NCBI GenBank assembly: GCA_965204925.1 | Contig: OZ242021.1 | Location: 1,674,001-1,738,000, forward strand | Direction of reading: 5' to 3' | Source of the DNA: G963663315 sp965204925 | Lineage (GTDB): Bacteria > Pseudomonadota > Gammaproteobacteria > Arenicellales > Poriferihabitantaceae | DNA: 64,000 nucleotides | In this document: positions 35,619 to 44,792 of the stretch, piece by piece | How the letters are laid out: each line of letters starts with the position of its first letter | How positions within the stretch are numbered: position 1 is the stretch's first letter | Program-made: the position numbers and the translations under genes | Notes under the pieces: model-generated | Seen by the model: the letters and a program-made list of their open reading frames with translations, nothing else | The model's database searches: none | What the model was told of the DNA's origin: nothing

Positions 35619-38480
35619 TCAACCAAATGTCTGTTGCCAGATCTCTTTCACCGCCTGCCTCTCGACCCGCAAGGCCTCCCGTTCAACGAGAACCGGCCGG
35701 TCCATCAGTTTCAGGTCCAGCGAATGGCGCAGACAGGCGCGATAGCTGGACAGCAGCCTCTTGCCGACCGCTGCGTCAATAATGCCGTGGGCAATGAGCG
35801 CTTCGATCGAATCCGTCGTCGTCCGCGGTTCAGTCAGCTGCGGGCAGGCGTGGGCATGGCGCAGAATCCAGTACTGAATCAGGAACTCTATGTCGACGAT
35901 GCCGCCTTCATCAAGCTTGATATCGATCATCCGCTCCGTTGACTTGCAGTTTTCACGAATCATCCTGCGGCGCATGCCGGTAATGTCATCGGCCAGTTGA
36001 CGCGGGTTGCGTTCCATCTCCAGAATCTTTCTGCGCGCCTGCTCGAAACGTTTGATCAGACGCGCGTTGCCAACTACGATGCGGGCGCGCACCAGGGCCT
36101 GATGCTCCCATGTCCAGGCATCATGGATCTGATAGTCGAGGAATCCCGAAAGAGAAACGGCGAGGGCGCCGCTGCGCCCGCCCGGACGCAACCGCATGTC
36201 TGTTTCGTAAAGGAGTCCGGCCTGGGTTCTGGCGCCAAGCAGATGTCCCAGCCTTTGCCCCACACGACTGTAGAAATACTCGGCATGACCCCTGGGGACG
36301 GGGTTGTCCGCCAGCGCCGGATCATGACAGACCACGATATCGAGGTCCGAATGATAGCCGAGCTCGCCGCTGGCGAACTTGCCATAGGCGATCACCCCGC
36401 CAGTGCAGGGGGGCGCCCCCTGCTTGCCTTCGACAAACCGCACGGCATCACCAAATACATGGTTCAGCAATACTTCCGCCAACTGCGTAAGCGCCCGGTG
36501 GACATCCTCCACGCCCAGCGCCTTCGATACGTCTGCCGCCGCAATTCGCAGCGTCTGGGCATGTTGAAACTCACGCAACGCATCGCTGCGGCTTTCTGCA
36601 TCATTTGCGTCCAGCTGGGACAGTCGATGATCGAGTTCACTTTCCAGCGCCCGCTCATCCCGGTTACGGATATCAATGATCGGATGAAGCAATTCATCAA
36701 GGACTACCGGGTGAAGACCGATATGCCTTGAGATCCATGGACTGGCAGCGCATAAATGCAGCAGTTGTCTGAGGGCGATCGGATTCTCGATGAGCAGGCT
36801 GAGATACGCCGAACGCCGTCCTATCGATTCGATCACACGGATAAACGCCGCCATTGTGCGTCCGGCATCGTTATGGACGCTGGCTTCCTTTAACGCCAGT
36901 GGTATCAGGCGGTCTATGCGGTCGCGCTCGATTCCGGAGAAGGCCTGATAAAGCCTGCCTTCCCGGAACGCCTTCAATAACTGCGGGGTTGGGCTTGAGG
37001 GCCCGAACCCGGTGCGCGCCAGAGCCTCAAGGGACTGCGCCTCGTCCAGTTTTCCCTGCCACAGGGCTGCCAGTTGGCTTTGTCCGTTATTACTGCCCGG
37101 TGAATCCGCCGCTTCATCCAGAATCATGCGGAACTGGTTGTGTACCAGATTGCGGTGCGCATCCAGTCGTTCGACATAATGTTCCCAGCGGTCAAAGCCC
37201 ATGCTCCATGCCAGCCGTATGCGGTCGTCCGCTGATTGCGGCAGCATTTGGGTTTGCTGGTCGCGAAACATCTGTAAACGGTGCTCGCTGTTGCGAAGAA
37301 AACGGTAGGCTTCGATCAAACCGCTGCGCGCCTCATGATCGATCACTCCCAGTTTTTCAAGGGCCGCGGCGGCCGCATACAGGGACGGGGTTTGCAGGAC
37401 ATGTTCACGACCACCCCGGATCAATTGATGACTTTGAATGAGGAATTCCACTTCCCGGATACCGCCGCGGCCGAGTTTGATATTCCGATCGGAGCCGGTC
37501 TGTTCAAGCTCGCGTTCGATCAGGCCTTTCATCTCGCGGATAGAATCGAATGCGCCGAAATCAAGGTACTTGCGGTAGATGAACGGCCTCAGGATAGCGA
37601 AAATTTCCCGTCCGGCATTGTTGTCACCGGCTATCTGGCGGGCCTTGATCAATGCGTAGCGCTCCCAGTCGCGGCCGTGGGTCTGGTAGTAGTGTTCCAG
37701 CGCGGGAGCGGACAATACCAGGGGGCCGTGACTGCCATTCGGGCGCAAGCGCATATCAGTGCGGAACACGAAGCCGTCCGTTGTCACCCGGGCCATCGCC
37801 GAGATTATTTTCTGTCCCAGTTTCGTGAAGTAGACCTGGTTGTCCGTGCTGTCCTGCCCCGCTTTCGGGGCCGTATGTCCCGGATGATCATAGGCAAGGA
37901 TCAAATCCACGTCGGAGGAGTAGTTGAGTTCTGAACCGCCCAGTTTACCCACTCCCAGCGCCACCATTGAAGCCGGTTCTCCATTGACTCCGAATGGCTT
38001 GCCAAGCCTTTCCGACAACCACCGGCAATGGCGCTCAAGAGCGGCGCCGATAGCCTGTTCCGCAAGCGTGGACAGGTCACTCATCGTTTCTTCAAGGCTG
38101 GAAAACCCTGCCAGATCCCGCCAGGCAATCCTCACCATCTCGCGGCGCCGTATCTGGCGCAATTTTCGGTGCAGCGTTTCCTCATCGGTACAGGATGCGG
38201 CGTCCTCTGCGATCATGCTGCGGTAGCTGTCGGCAGAGTACGACCTGTCGAGGTCTCCGCTTTCCAGCAGGTCAATCAACAGCGCGGGATCGGAAATACA
38301 GGTCTGGCTGATGAAATCACTGCAAGCCCACACTTCTTCCAACTCCGTTCGGGACTGGCAGCGACGGAACGATTCAGCCCTGCTTTTGACCAGACCGCTG
38401 CGGGTCATCGCTTCTGTGAATCGTTGCCATTTTCGTCCGGCATCCTGTGCCAGCGTTCGCGGCAGGGCGGGCAGGGTCAC
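35619..38480 (-). CDS. glnE: bifunctional glutamine synthetase adenylyltransferase/deadenylylase
   Basis: A 953-residue regulator of nitrogen assimilation that adds AMP to, or removes it from, glutamine synthetase. Two nucleotidyltransferase domains are visible: GVGKLGGSELNYSSDVDLIL near residue 170 (deadenylylation) and AYGKFASGELGYHSDLDIVV near 690 (adenylylation). A helical linker lies between them. Length and both active sites look intact. It is the first gene of the minus-strand block and is divergent from aat across about 270 bp, where I see no other gene. Confidence 0.97.
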   Translation of the reverse strand: MTLPALPRTLAQDAGRKWQRFTEAMTRSGLVKSRAESFRRCQSRTELEEVWACSDFISQTCISDPALLIDLLESGDLDRSYSADSYRSMIAEDAASCTDEETLHRKLRQIRRREMVRIAWRDLAGFSSLEETMSDLSTLAEQAIGAALERHCRWLSERLGKPFGVNGEPASMVALGVGKLGGSELNYSSDVDLILAYDHPGHTAPKAGQDSTDNQVYFTKLGQKIISAMARVTTDGFVFRTDMRLRPNGSHGPLVLSAPALEHYYQTHGRDWERYALIKARQIAGDNNAGREIFAILRPFIYRKYLDFGAFDSIREMKGLIERELEQTGSDRNIKLGRGGIREVEFLIQSHQLIRGGREHVLQTPSLYAAAAALEKLGVIDHEARSGLIEAYRFLRNSEHRLQMFRDQQTQMLPQSADDRIRLAWSMGFDRWEHYVERLDAHRNLVHNQFRMILDEAADSPGSNNGQSQLAALWQGKLDEAQSLEALARTGFGPSSPTPQLLKAFREGRLYQAFSGIERDRIDRLIPLALKEASVHNDAGRTMAAFIRVIESIGRRSAYLSLLIENPIALRQLLHLCAASPWISRHIGLHPVVLDELLHPIIDIRNRDERALESELDHRLSQLDANDAESRSDALREFQHAQTLRIAAADVSKALGVEDVHRALTQLAEVLLNHVFGDAVRFVEGKQGAPPCTGGVIAYGKFASGELGYHSDLDIVVCHDPALADNPVPRGHAEYFYSRVGQRLGHLLGARTQAGLLYETDMRLRPGGRSGALAVSLSGFLDYQIHDAWTWEHQALVRARIVVGNARLIKRFEQARRKILEMERNPRQLADDITGMRRRMIRENCKSTERMIDIKLDEGGIVDIEFLIQYWILRHAHACPQLTEPRTTTDSIEALIAHGIIDAAVGKRLLSSYRACLRHSLDLKLMDRPVLVEREALRVERQAVKEIWQQTFG

Positions 38481-38751
38481 GCCGGGATCACTGTGGTGAC
38501 TTCAATTTGCATGACCCGTTCGGGGCGGCCAGAGCGTTTACGACCAGTCCGGTAAAGACTGGATATACATCCTGCAACTATTTTCCGATAGCGCTCGTGT
38601 GTCGGGGGCATGCTTTGGACTCCTGATTTTTTCCCTGGCAAGTGCGCGAGATCTGTTCTCCCAAGCATATCACGCCGGGCGTTCGTTTGCTCGCTGCACA
38701 GCATCAAATTACCGCTTGCAAATCGTGCAATCTGTTTATACAGTGATTGCC

Positions 38752-39429
38752 ATGATTGAGGCAGACGATTTTCCGGATATTGTCGAGGCATCCGGTCTGC
38801 TGGCGGCCGGCGGGGATCTGGCCCCGCGGCGCCTGTTGTTCGCATACAGCAAGGGAATCTTTCCCTGGTATAACGAGAATCAGCCGATTCTGTGGTGGTC
38901 TCCCGACCCCCGCTGTGTGCTTGTGCCTGAGCGCTTCCATCGTTCCAGGAGCCTGCTCAGGTCAATCCGGTCTCAGGGCTTCCGTTTCACTCTTGATACA
39001 GCGTTCGATCGGGTCATCCGGGCTTGCGCGCAGCCATCCGGGAGACGTCCGCAAACATGGATCAACGAGGACATGATCGCGGCCTATACTCGCCTGTACC
39101 GCCTCGGCTTTGCCCATTCGGTGGAGACCTGGAAAGGGGAGCGTCTGGCAGGCGGCCTGTATGGCGTTGCCATTGGCAGGATATTTTTCGGAGAGAGTAT
39201 GTTCAGTTCGGTCAGCGATTCGTCCAAGGCGGCCTTGAGCTTTCTGGCGGCGAGGCTGGATGAGACGGGCTACGATCTGATCGACTGTCAGGTCACTTCC
39301 GACCATCTGCTCAGCCTCGGAGCCGAAGAAATTCCGCGCGACGAGTTCATCGCAAGGCTGGGGCGGGCATGCGGCCGCCGCATCCGTCCGGGGAAGTGGC
39401 CGACCAACTGGATTTGCAAACATGAATGA
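38752..39429 (+). CDS. aat: leucyl/phenylalanyl-tRNA-protein transferase
   Basis: A 225-residue cytoplasmic enzyme attaching Leu or Phe to proteins with N-terminal Arg or Lys, feeding the ClpS/ClpAP N-end rule pathway. Hallmarks are GLLAAGGDLAPRRLLFAYSK, GIFPWYNENQPILWWSPDPR, SVETWKGERLAGGLYGVAIG, FFGESMFSSVSDSSKAAL and LIDCQVTSDHLLSLGAEEI. The ATG at 38752 gives the normal N-terminus. Nothing around it suggests an operon beyond the downstream amino-acid ABC genes. Confidence 0.96.
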   Translation: MIEADDFPDIVEASGLLAAGGDLAPRRLLFAYSKGIFPWYNENQPILWWSPDPRCVLVPERFHRSRSLLRSIRSQGFRFTLDTAFDRVIRACAQPSGRRPQTWINEDMIAAYTRLYRLGFAHSVETWKGERLAGGLYGVAIGRIFFGESMFSSVSDSSKAALSFLAARLDETGYDLIDCQVTSDHLLSLGAEEIPRDEFIARLGRACGRRIRPGKWPTNWICKHE

Positions 39430-39470
39430 GGTATGTTGTGCAAACTCAATAACCAATAGAGGAAATACCA

Positions 39471-40310
39471 ATGAATATCAAAAATTATCTGGTTGCCGCA
39501 TCGACTGCGGCCGTGTTGTCATCATCGGCGGCCGCGCACGCCGAACAATGCACCAATGATACCTGGAACAAAATCATGTCTCGCGGCAAGGTCGTGGTCG
39601 GGGTAAAAGCGGATTACAAGCCCTGGGGGTTCCGTAATGCCGATGGCGAGATTGTCGGCATGGAGGTGGATATCGCCAGGTTGGCAGCAGAAAAAATGGG
39701 CGTGGAGCTTGAATTGGTCGCGGTGCAGTCGTCCAATCGTATGCAGTTTCTGGAGCAGGGCAAGACTGACCTGTCGATCGCAACGATGTCGGACCGCCCC
39801 GATCGCCGCAAAATTGTTGGCATCATTCATCCGAACCACTATACCTCCGGCACCAATATCATGTCGCCCAGGGCGCTGGGATTCAAAAGCTGGGAAGACT
39901 TGCGCGGGAAAAATGTCTGCGGCAAACAGGGCGCTTTCTACAATAAGGTCGTGACCGAGCGTTACGGTGTCAATGTGATTGCCTTTACCGGAAACGCCGA
40001 AGCCAAACAGGCTCTGCGTGATAAAAAATGCGTCGCCTGGGTTTATGATGACTCATCGATCGGTTCCGATCTGGCGTCCGGAAACTTTGATGATTTCGAA
40101 ATGCCTCTCAACTCGGAAGATGACAATCCCTGGGGAATTGCTGTACCGCTGGCCGAACGTGACTGCATATTCGGCAACTTCATGTCGGGTCTTGTCTTCA
40201 ATATGCACCAGACCGGCCAACTGATTGAACTGGAAAAAGCCTGGGGTATTCAGGCGACCCAATATCTGGTTGACAAAAAAGATCAATATGCCGACTGGCT
40301 TGCTGAATAA
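39471..40310 (+). CDS. amino-acid ABC transporter periplasmic binding protein (family 3)
   Basis: A 279-residue extracellular solute-binding protein, family 3. A Sec signal peptide ends SSAAAHA-EQC. The mature part has KVVVGVKADYKPWGFRNADGEIVGMEVDIA, described by its key YKPWGFRNADG, the classic polar amino-acid receptor pattern, plus DLSIATMSDRPDRRK and GKNVCGKQGAFYNKV. Its genes are followed by two permeases and an ATPase, giving a complete uptake system. A hairpin follows the stop, which usually lets the receptor be made in excess. Specific ligand cannot be told. Confidence 0.93.
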   Translation: MNIKNYLVAASTAAVLSSSAAAHAEQCTNDTWNKIMSRGKVVVGVKADYKPWGFRNADGEIVGMEVDIARLAAEKMGVELELVAVQSSNRMQFLEQGKTDLSIATMSDRPDRRKIVGIIHPNHYTSGTNIMSPRALGFKSWEDLRGKNVCGKQGAFYNKVVTERYGVNVIAFTGNAEAKQALRDKKCVAWVYDDSSIGSDLASGNFDDFEMPLNSEDDNPWGIAVPLAERDCIFGNFMSGLVFNMHQTGQLIELEKAWGIQATQYLVDKKDQYADWLAE

Positions 40311-40328
40311 CCCCCGGTAAACGGGCAG

Positions 40329-40359
40329 AACGGGGCGCGGGCAAACGGCGCCCCGTTTT
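40329..40359 (+). terminator. hairpin between receptor and permease genes
   Basis: Ten-base arms AACGGGGCGC (40329-40338) and GCGCCCCGTT (40348-40357) with a nine-base loop, followed by TT. It has the form of a weak intrinsic terminator or 3' stabilising stem. It lies between the highly expressed receptor gene and the permease gene, a common attenuation site in such operons. Confidence 0.7.
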
Positions 40360-40380
40360 CGCTTGTGCGAGGTGAGTGGA

Positions 40381-41139
40381 TTGCTTGAGGTCATCACAGA
40401 GTTCTTTATCCGGTTCGCCGAACAACATCCGCGCTGGAATTTCATATTCTTCTATGACCCCCGCCAGTGGAACCGCATCGTCAGCGGTTTCCAGTATACC
40501 GTATGGTTATCGGCTGCCTGTCTGGTCTTTTCGGTCGCTATCGGCGTGATCGGGGCGTGGTTGCAAGGCGCCCGTAACTTCCTGGTGCGGAGTCTTGTGC
40601 AGGGCTATATCCAGTTTTTCCGTAATACCCCGCCCTTCATTCAGCTTCTGTTCTTCTATTTTGCGCTGGGTCAATTCACTCCAACGGTTACGGGCGCCGA
40701 CGGCTGGACTGAAACTCCACTGATATCCAGTGTTGGCTGGGCCATTATTTCGCTGTCTTTCTTTGCCGGAGCATTCAATGTGGAAATATTCCGCGCCGGA
40801 ATCGAGGCGGTGCCGGAATCCACCGTTGAAGCGGCGGAATCCCTGGGGTTTTCGAGATTACAGACGTATTCGAATGTGGTTCTGCCTTTGGCGTTCCGGG
40901 TTTCCTTGCCGGCGCTTGGCAATAATCTCGTCAACCTCGTGAAAACGACAACCCAGGCGATTGGAATCGCGGTGCCGGAACTGCTATACCAGTGTGTCGG
41001 CATCTGGAACGATTTTCCCAGCGCCCTTTATCCGACCATGCTGGTTTTGTTCGTCTCGTTCGTATGTCTGGTAGGCTTGCTGGTATTTGCCATGGGCAGA
41101 TGGGAGCGGGCCATGAAAATACCCGGTTATGGGGTATGA
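40381..41139 (+). CDS. amino-acid ABC transporter permease 1
   Basis: About 252 residues with several membrane helices and the EAA loop EAVPESTVEAAESLGFSRLQTYSNVVLPLA, described by its core EAAESLGFSRLQ, which contacts the ATPase. It belongs to the His/Glu/Gln/Arg polar amino-acid permease family (FRNTPPFIQLLFFYFALG). TTG at 40381 is the favoured start because GAGGTGAG lies 5 bp upstream; GTG 40372 or TTG 40363 are alternatives. Its end overlaps permease 2. Confidence 0.9.
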   Translation: MLEVITEFFIRFAEQHPRWNFIFFYDPRQWNRIVSGFQYTVWLSAACLVFSVAIGVIGAWLQGARNFLVRSLVQGYIQFFRNTPPFIQLLFFYFALGQFTPTVTGADGWTETPLISSVGWAIISLSFFAGAFNVEIFRAGIEAVPESTVEAAESLGFSRLQTYSNVVLPLAFRVSLPALGNNLVNLVKTTTQAIGIAVPELLYQCVGIWNDFPSALYPTMLVLFVSFVCLVGLLVFAMGRWERAMKIPGYGV

Positions 41140-42031
41140 CGTGCTGAATCACAGCATTCCCGGCGTCCATTCCCGGGGCGGCACGGACCTGCCGGTGTTG
41201 AAGGCGGTGGACTGGTCCCGAGTTCATGACCCGCTGGGTTTTTCGCGCTGGCTTGCCTCCATGCCCTTTTATTTCTGGCTGATCCTCGTCCTGATCGTAT
41301 TGCTCTGGCCATGGGTAGCGCTGGCGCAGTCCCGATATACCTACGGAGAAGCCTTCGATGCGCTGTTGAAGTGGCTGCCATTTCTCGTTACCAGGGGATT
41401 TTTGTTCAACGTCCTGATTTCGCTGATTACGATGACGATTGCCACGGTTGCCGGAGTGGTTTTGGGTCTTGCCCAGATTTCTCCGCGGCGCCTGATCAGA
41501 TGGCCGGCGAAGTTCATTACCCAGACATTCCGTAACTCTCCCTGGCTGGTGATTTTGTTTATTGTGTTGCTGGTTCTGCCATTCGAGGTCGTCATTGGCG
41601 GCGTCGTCATTCGTATCCCGGACTGGATGAAGGCGATATTCGGACTCTCGTTGCCGGTAATGGCAAATATTTCCGAGATTGTACGCGGTGGTGTCCTGTC
41701 TGTGCCAGGCGGTCAATGGGAGGCGGCGGAGTCGCTCGCCTGCACGCGCCATCAAACATTATGGAAAATCATCCTGCCACAGTGTTTCAAGCGCATGATC
41801 CCGCCCTGGATGAACTGGTATGCGATACTGACCATGGCCACCCCGCTGGTGTCATTGCTTGGCGTGGAAGAACTGATTACGCTTTCACGCCAGGCCATGG
41901 AAGCGGAAAACAATCACCCGGAGTTGCTGGCGCCGTTTTACACTTTTGCATTGCTCATATTTTTCGCTTACTGTTACCCGATTGCCCGAGCAACGATCGC
42001 GCTGGAACGCAAGTATGCCGTCAGGTTCTGA
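41129..42031 (+). CDS. amino-acid ABC transporter permease 2
   Basis: A 300-residue second permease subunit, longer than usual at the N-terminus (about 45 residues before the first helix). The EAA loop GGQWEAAESLACTRHQTLWK is present near residue 195, and the typical FRNSPWLVILFIVLLVLPFE lies in the middle. It overlaps the end of permease 1 by 11 bp and precedes the ATPase gene by 9 bp. It resembles AapM-type subunits of general amino-acid transporters. Confidence 0.9.
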   Translation: MGYDVLNHSIPGVHSRGGTDLPVLKAVDWSRVHDPLGFSRWLASMPFYFWLILVLIVLLWPWVALAQSRYTYGEAFDALLKWLPFLVTRGFLFNVLISLITMTIATVAGVVLGLAQISPRRLIRWPAKFITQTFRNSPWLVILFIVLLVLPFEVVIGGVVIRIPDWMKAIFGLSLPVMANISEIVRGGVLSVPGGQWEAAESLACTRHQTLWKIILPQCFKRMIPPWMNWYAILTMATPLVSLLGVEELITLSRQAMEAENNHPELLAPFYTFALLIFFAYCYPIARATIALERKYAVRF

Positions 42032-42040
42032 TATTCGACT

Positions 42041-42799
42041 ATGACCGAAGCTGGTAAATGGACTCCTGATCAGCCGATTGTTTCAATTCGCGATGTACAC
42101 AAGTCCTTTGGCGCCCTTGAGGTGCTGAAGGGGATCAGCATGGATGTCATGAAAGGAGAGGTGGTCTGCATTATCGGCCCGTCAGGGTCGGGCAAATCGA
42201 CCCTGATTCGCTGTATCAATGCACTGAATACGATACAGAGCGGCTCCATTTTAGTCGAAGGGCAGGAGGTGCATGCCCCTGATCTTGACAAACTGGAGTT
42301 GCGAAAAAAAGTGGGCATGGTTTTCCAGCAGTACAACCTGTTTCCCCACAAGACCGCTCTGGAAAATGTCATGATGGCGCCGTTGATGGTGCTCAAACAG
42401 GACAGAAAAGAGGTGGAAATCCGGGCCAGGGATCTGGTCAGGAAAGTGCGGCTGGAAGGCAAGGAAGACAGCTATCCCGGAGAATTGTCAGGAGGGCAGC
42501 AACAGCGGGTAGCGATCGCCCGGTCATTGGCCATGAATCCCGATGTGATGTTGTTTGATGAGGTTACAGCTGCGCTGGATCCCGAAACGGTGAAAGAAGT
42601 GCTGGTAACAATCAAGGATCTCGCCGCCGAAGGTATGACCTGTATCCTCGTCACCCATGAGATGGGATTCGCCCGTGAAGTCGCCGACCATATCTACTTT
42701 ACCGACCGCGGCGTCATCGTGGAACACGGGACGCCGTCCACTTTTTTCAGCGATGCCAACGATCCCCGCACGCGGGAGTTCCTGAGCCAGATTCTGTGA
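42041..42799 (+). CDS. amino-acid ABC transporter ATP-binding protein
   Basis: A 252-residue ABC ATPase powering the two permeases. Walker A is IGPSGSGKSTLIRCINAL near residue 47, the Q-loop VFQQYNLFPHKTALENV, the signature LSGGQQQRVAIARSLAMNP near 150, Walker B VMLFDEVTAALDPE (Asp-Glu with T in place of S) and the switch histidine VTHEMGF. It is closest to GlnQ/AapP/HisP-type proteins. It ends the transporter operon and faces a minus-strand block. Confidence 0.95.
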   Translation: MTEAGKWTPDQPIVSIRDVHKSFGALEVLKGISMDVMKGEVVCIIGPSGSGKSTLIRCINALNTIQSGSILVEGQEVHAPDLDKLELRKKVGMVFQQYNLFPHKTALENVMMAPLMVLKQDRKEVEIRARDLVRKVRLEGKEDSYPGELSGGQQQRVAIARSLAMNPDVMLFDEVTAALDPETVKEVLVTIKDLAAEGMTCILVTHEMGFAREVADHIYFTDRGVIVEHGTPSTFFSDANDPRTREFLSQIL

Positions 42800-42804
42800 C
42801 CGCG

Positions 42805-43008
42805 TCAGTCGTCTCCGCCAATGAAGTCCTGGCCGACTGTAAAGTCGAATATACGGTCAAGCTGAAACTCGCCGATCAAGCGGTCTACGGCTTTCTGGCC
42901 ATGTTCCCTGGCCACTTCGGTCAATATCAGTTGCGCCGAATGACGATTGTAGGAGCCGCCAAAGTCGGCCTGTACCTTGAGCAGTTGGCGCGCCTTGTCG
43001 AGGGTCAT
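42805..43008 (-). CDS. small conserved-looking protein next to pfp
   Basis: A 67-residue protein, MTLDKARQLLKVQADFGGSY with NRHSAQLILTEVAREHGQKA and a C-terminal EFQLDRIFDFTVG. It is helical, soluble and of unknown function. I recall a similar small gene following pyrophosphate-type phosphofructokinase in other proteobacteria. It lies 12 bp downstream of pfp on the same strand. The overlapping plus-strand frame here looks like its shadow. Confidence 0.65.
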   Translation of the reverse strand: MTLDKARQLLKVQADFGGSYNRHSAQLILTEVAREHGQKAVDRLIGEFQLDRIFDFTVGQDFIGGDD

Positions 43009-43019
43009 CTTCAGGCCGG

Positions 43020-44285
43020 CTACAGATTGAAGTCCGCTTTCAGTTTTTTCGCGACCGGACGGTTCCGCAAGCGCACGTAATCGGGCAGACCGTTTCTATA
43101 GGGCGGGTAGTCTTCCCCCTGTATGAGCGGCAGCAGATAATCGCGGCATTCGCGGGTGATGCCGAAGCCGTCTGCGCTGATAAAGTTTTGCGGCATCTTT
43201 TTCTCCACATTGGCAACTTGCCCAAGGTCCGTTTTCCCGATTTCCCAGCGATAGGGGTGGTTGCTCACGCGAACGATTGTCGGCATAACCGCATTTTCTC
43301 CGTTGAGCGCCAGTTCGACCGCAGCCTTGCCCAACTCGCAGGCCTGGTCAACATCGGTTTTCGAAGCGATGTGGCGGGCAGAGCGTTGCAGATAATCTGC
43401 AACAGCCCAGTGGCATTTGTAGCCCAGACGCTGTTTCACCCTGTCCGCGATCACCGGAGCGACGCCGCCGAGCTGGGCGTGGCCGAAAGCGTCAACCCGT
43501 CCCTGCTCCGACAGGAAGCGGCCGTCGGCATCGCTGACTCCTTCCGATACGACGATTGATACATATCCGTATTTTTCAACCCGGCGTTTGACTTCGGCCA
43601 CGAACTTTTCGCGGTCAAAGGGAATTTCGGGAAACAGGACGATAACAGGTATCGGGGTCTCGCTGTCGGATGCCAGGGCGCCGGCGGCCGCGATCCAGCC
43701 GGCATGGCGGCCCATCACTTCCAGCACGAAAACCCGCGTTGACGTCCTCGCCATAGACGCCACGTCAAAGCTGGCCTCGCGCGTGGAGGCGGCGATGTAT
43801 TTTGCCACCGAACCGAAGCCCGGGCAATTATCGGTGATCGGCAGATCGTTATCCACGGTCTTGGGGATATGAATGGCCCGGAGCGGATAATTCAGGCGTT
43901 CGGACAACGCGGAAATCTTCAGGCAGGTATCCGCCGAATCCCCGCCGCCGTTATAGAAAAAATATGCGATCCGGTGCGCTTTGAACACTTCGATCAGACG
44001 CTCATAATGCTGCCGGTTTTCTTGCAGGCTGCCCAGTTTATAGCGGCAAGAACCGAATGCCGCGGCCGGAGTATGGCGCAGTCGGGCGATGTATTCGTCC
44101 GATTCTTGCGAGGTATCGATCAGATCTTCGGTCAGCGCCCCGATAATGCCGTTGCGACCGGCATAGACATTGCCAATCCGCTCCCTGTTCTTGCGCGCGC
44201 TCTCAATCACTGCGCCCGCCGAGGCATTGATCACAGCGGTCACGCCGCCCGATTGCGCGTAGAATGCGTTTTTCGCCGTTTTCAT
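43020..44285 (-). CDS. pfp: pyrophosphate-type 6-phosphofructokinase
   Basis: A 421-residue cytoplasmic enzyme for reversible phosphorylation of fructose 6-phosphate using pyrophosphate. The donor site carries NGGGDSADT near residue 105 and IPKTVDNDLPITDNCPGFGS, where the lysine in PKT replaces the glycine of ATP-dependent enzymes, the accepted marker of PPi use. EVMGRHAGWIAA and FGSCRYKLGS are also present. The ATG at 44285 overlaps the stop of the upstream small gene. PPi-PFK allows both glycolysis and gluconeogenesis, fitting a scavenging lifestyle by inference. Confidence 0.9.
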   Translation of the reverse strand: MKTAKNAFYAQSGGVTAVINASAGAVIESARKNRERIGNVYAGRNGIIGALTEDLIDTSQESDEYIARLRHTPAAAFGSCRYKLGSLQENRQHYERLIEVFKAHRIAYFFYNGGGDSADTCLKISALSERLNYPLRAIHIPKTVDNDLPITDNCPGFGSVAKYIAASTREASFDVASMARTSTRVFVLEVMGRHAGWIAAAGALASDSETPIPVIVLFPEIPFDREKFVAEVKRRVEKYGYVSIVVSEGVSDADGRFLSEQGRVDAFGHAQLGGVAPVIADRVKQRLGYKCHWAVADYLQRSARHIASKTDVDQACELGKAAVELALNGENAVMPTIVRVSNHPYRWEIGKTDLGQVANVEKKMPQNFISADGFGITRECRDYLLPLIQGEDYPPYRNGLPDYVRLRNRPVAKKLKADFNL

Positions 44286-44635
44286 TTTGTAACGACGCCC
44301 GCACGCTCGCGCTCGTGGTCGGACTGGGTTTGCAGGACGGCGGCCACGCATTCATCCAGCTCGCTGAATTCCTCAATGCCGGTGCCGTACTGCTCATGCG
44401 GCGTATAAAAAAACTGCGATCTGAAGCGAAAAAAACCGGTCTTGAACACAACAAAACTGGCGCCCCGCTCATGCCAGAAAACGGTGGGGCAGGAGGTCGT
44501 TTTTTCGGGATTATCCTTATCCAGACCGAGGTCGCAATCAGCCAGCTGTATTTCCACATCCTTCCTGTAGCGCTGGGTCAGCATTTCGCGGATGCCGTGC
44601 AGCTCGACGTCGGTAAATTCGGGGATAGGTTGCAT
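44282..44635 (-). CDS. small conserved-looking protein co-transcribed with pfp
   Basis: A 117-residue soluble protein (MQPIPEFTDVELHGIREMLT, VEIQLADCDLGLDKDN, SCPTVFWHERGASFVVFKTG). No membrane segment or known catalytic motif is visible. The ATG at 44635 is preferred over the longer frame to 44722, whose N-terminus looks non-coding. Its stop overlaps the pfp start (ATGA), so translation is coupled. I recall similar proteins upstream of pfp in related bacteria. Function is unknown. Confidence 0.7.
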   Translation of the reverse strand: MQPIPEFTDVELHGIREMLTQRYRKDVEIQLADCDLGLDKDNPEKTTSCPTVFWHERGASFVVFKTGFFRFRSQFFYTPHEQYGTGIEEFSELDECVAAVLQTQSDHERERAGVVTK

Positions 44636-44792
44636 GGGTAGCCGTCTTGTATCAGATGCCGCACATTCTACAGTATTTGTGCGGTTGTTGTCGGGGTTCC
44701 AGGGTTCAGGCTCATGTTCCATTGGAAATTTCCCCGTTTGACATTTTCCGGCGCTTGTCTATATTTCAGTATTGAAACAATAGGGTAAAAAC

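Noticed and set aside
38477..38845. Minus-strand frame between glnE and aat
   Set aside because: It overlaps the start of aat, has no ribosome site, and its product is compositionally random; the spacer is more likely regulatory.
42796..43080. Plus-strand frame after the ABC ATPase gene
   Set aside because: It overlaps the end of pfp and the small minus-strand gene behind it; the minus-strand product looks like a real conserved protein, this one does not.
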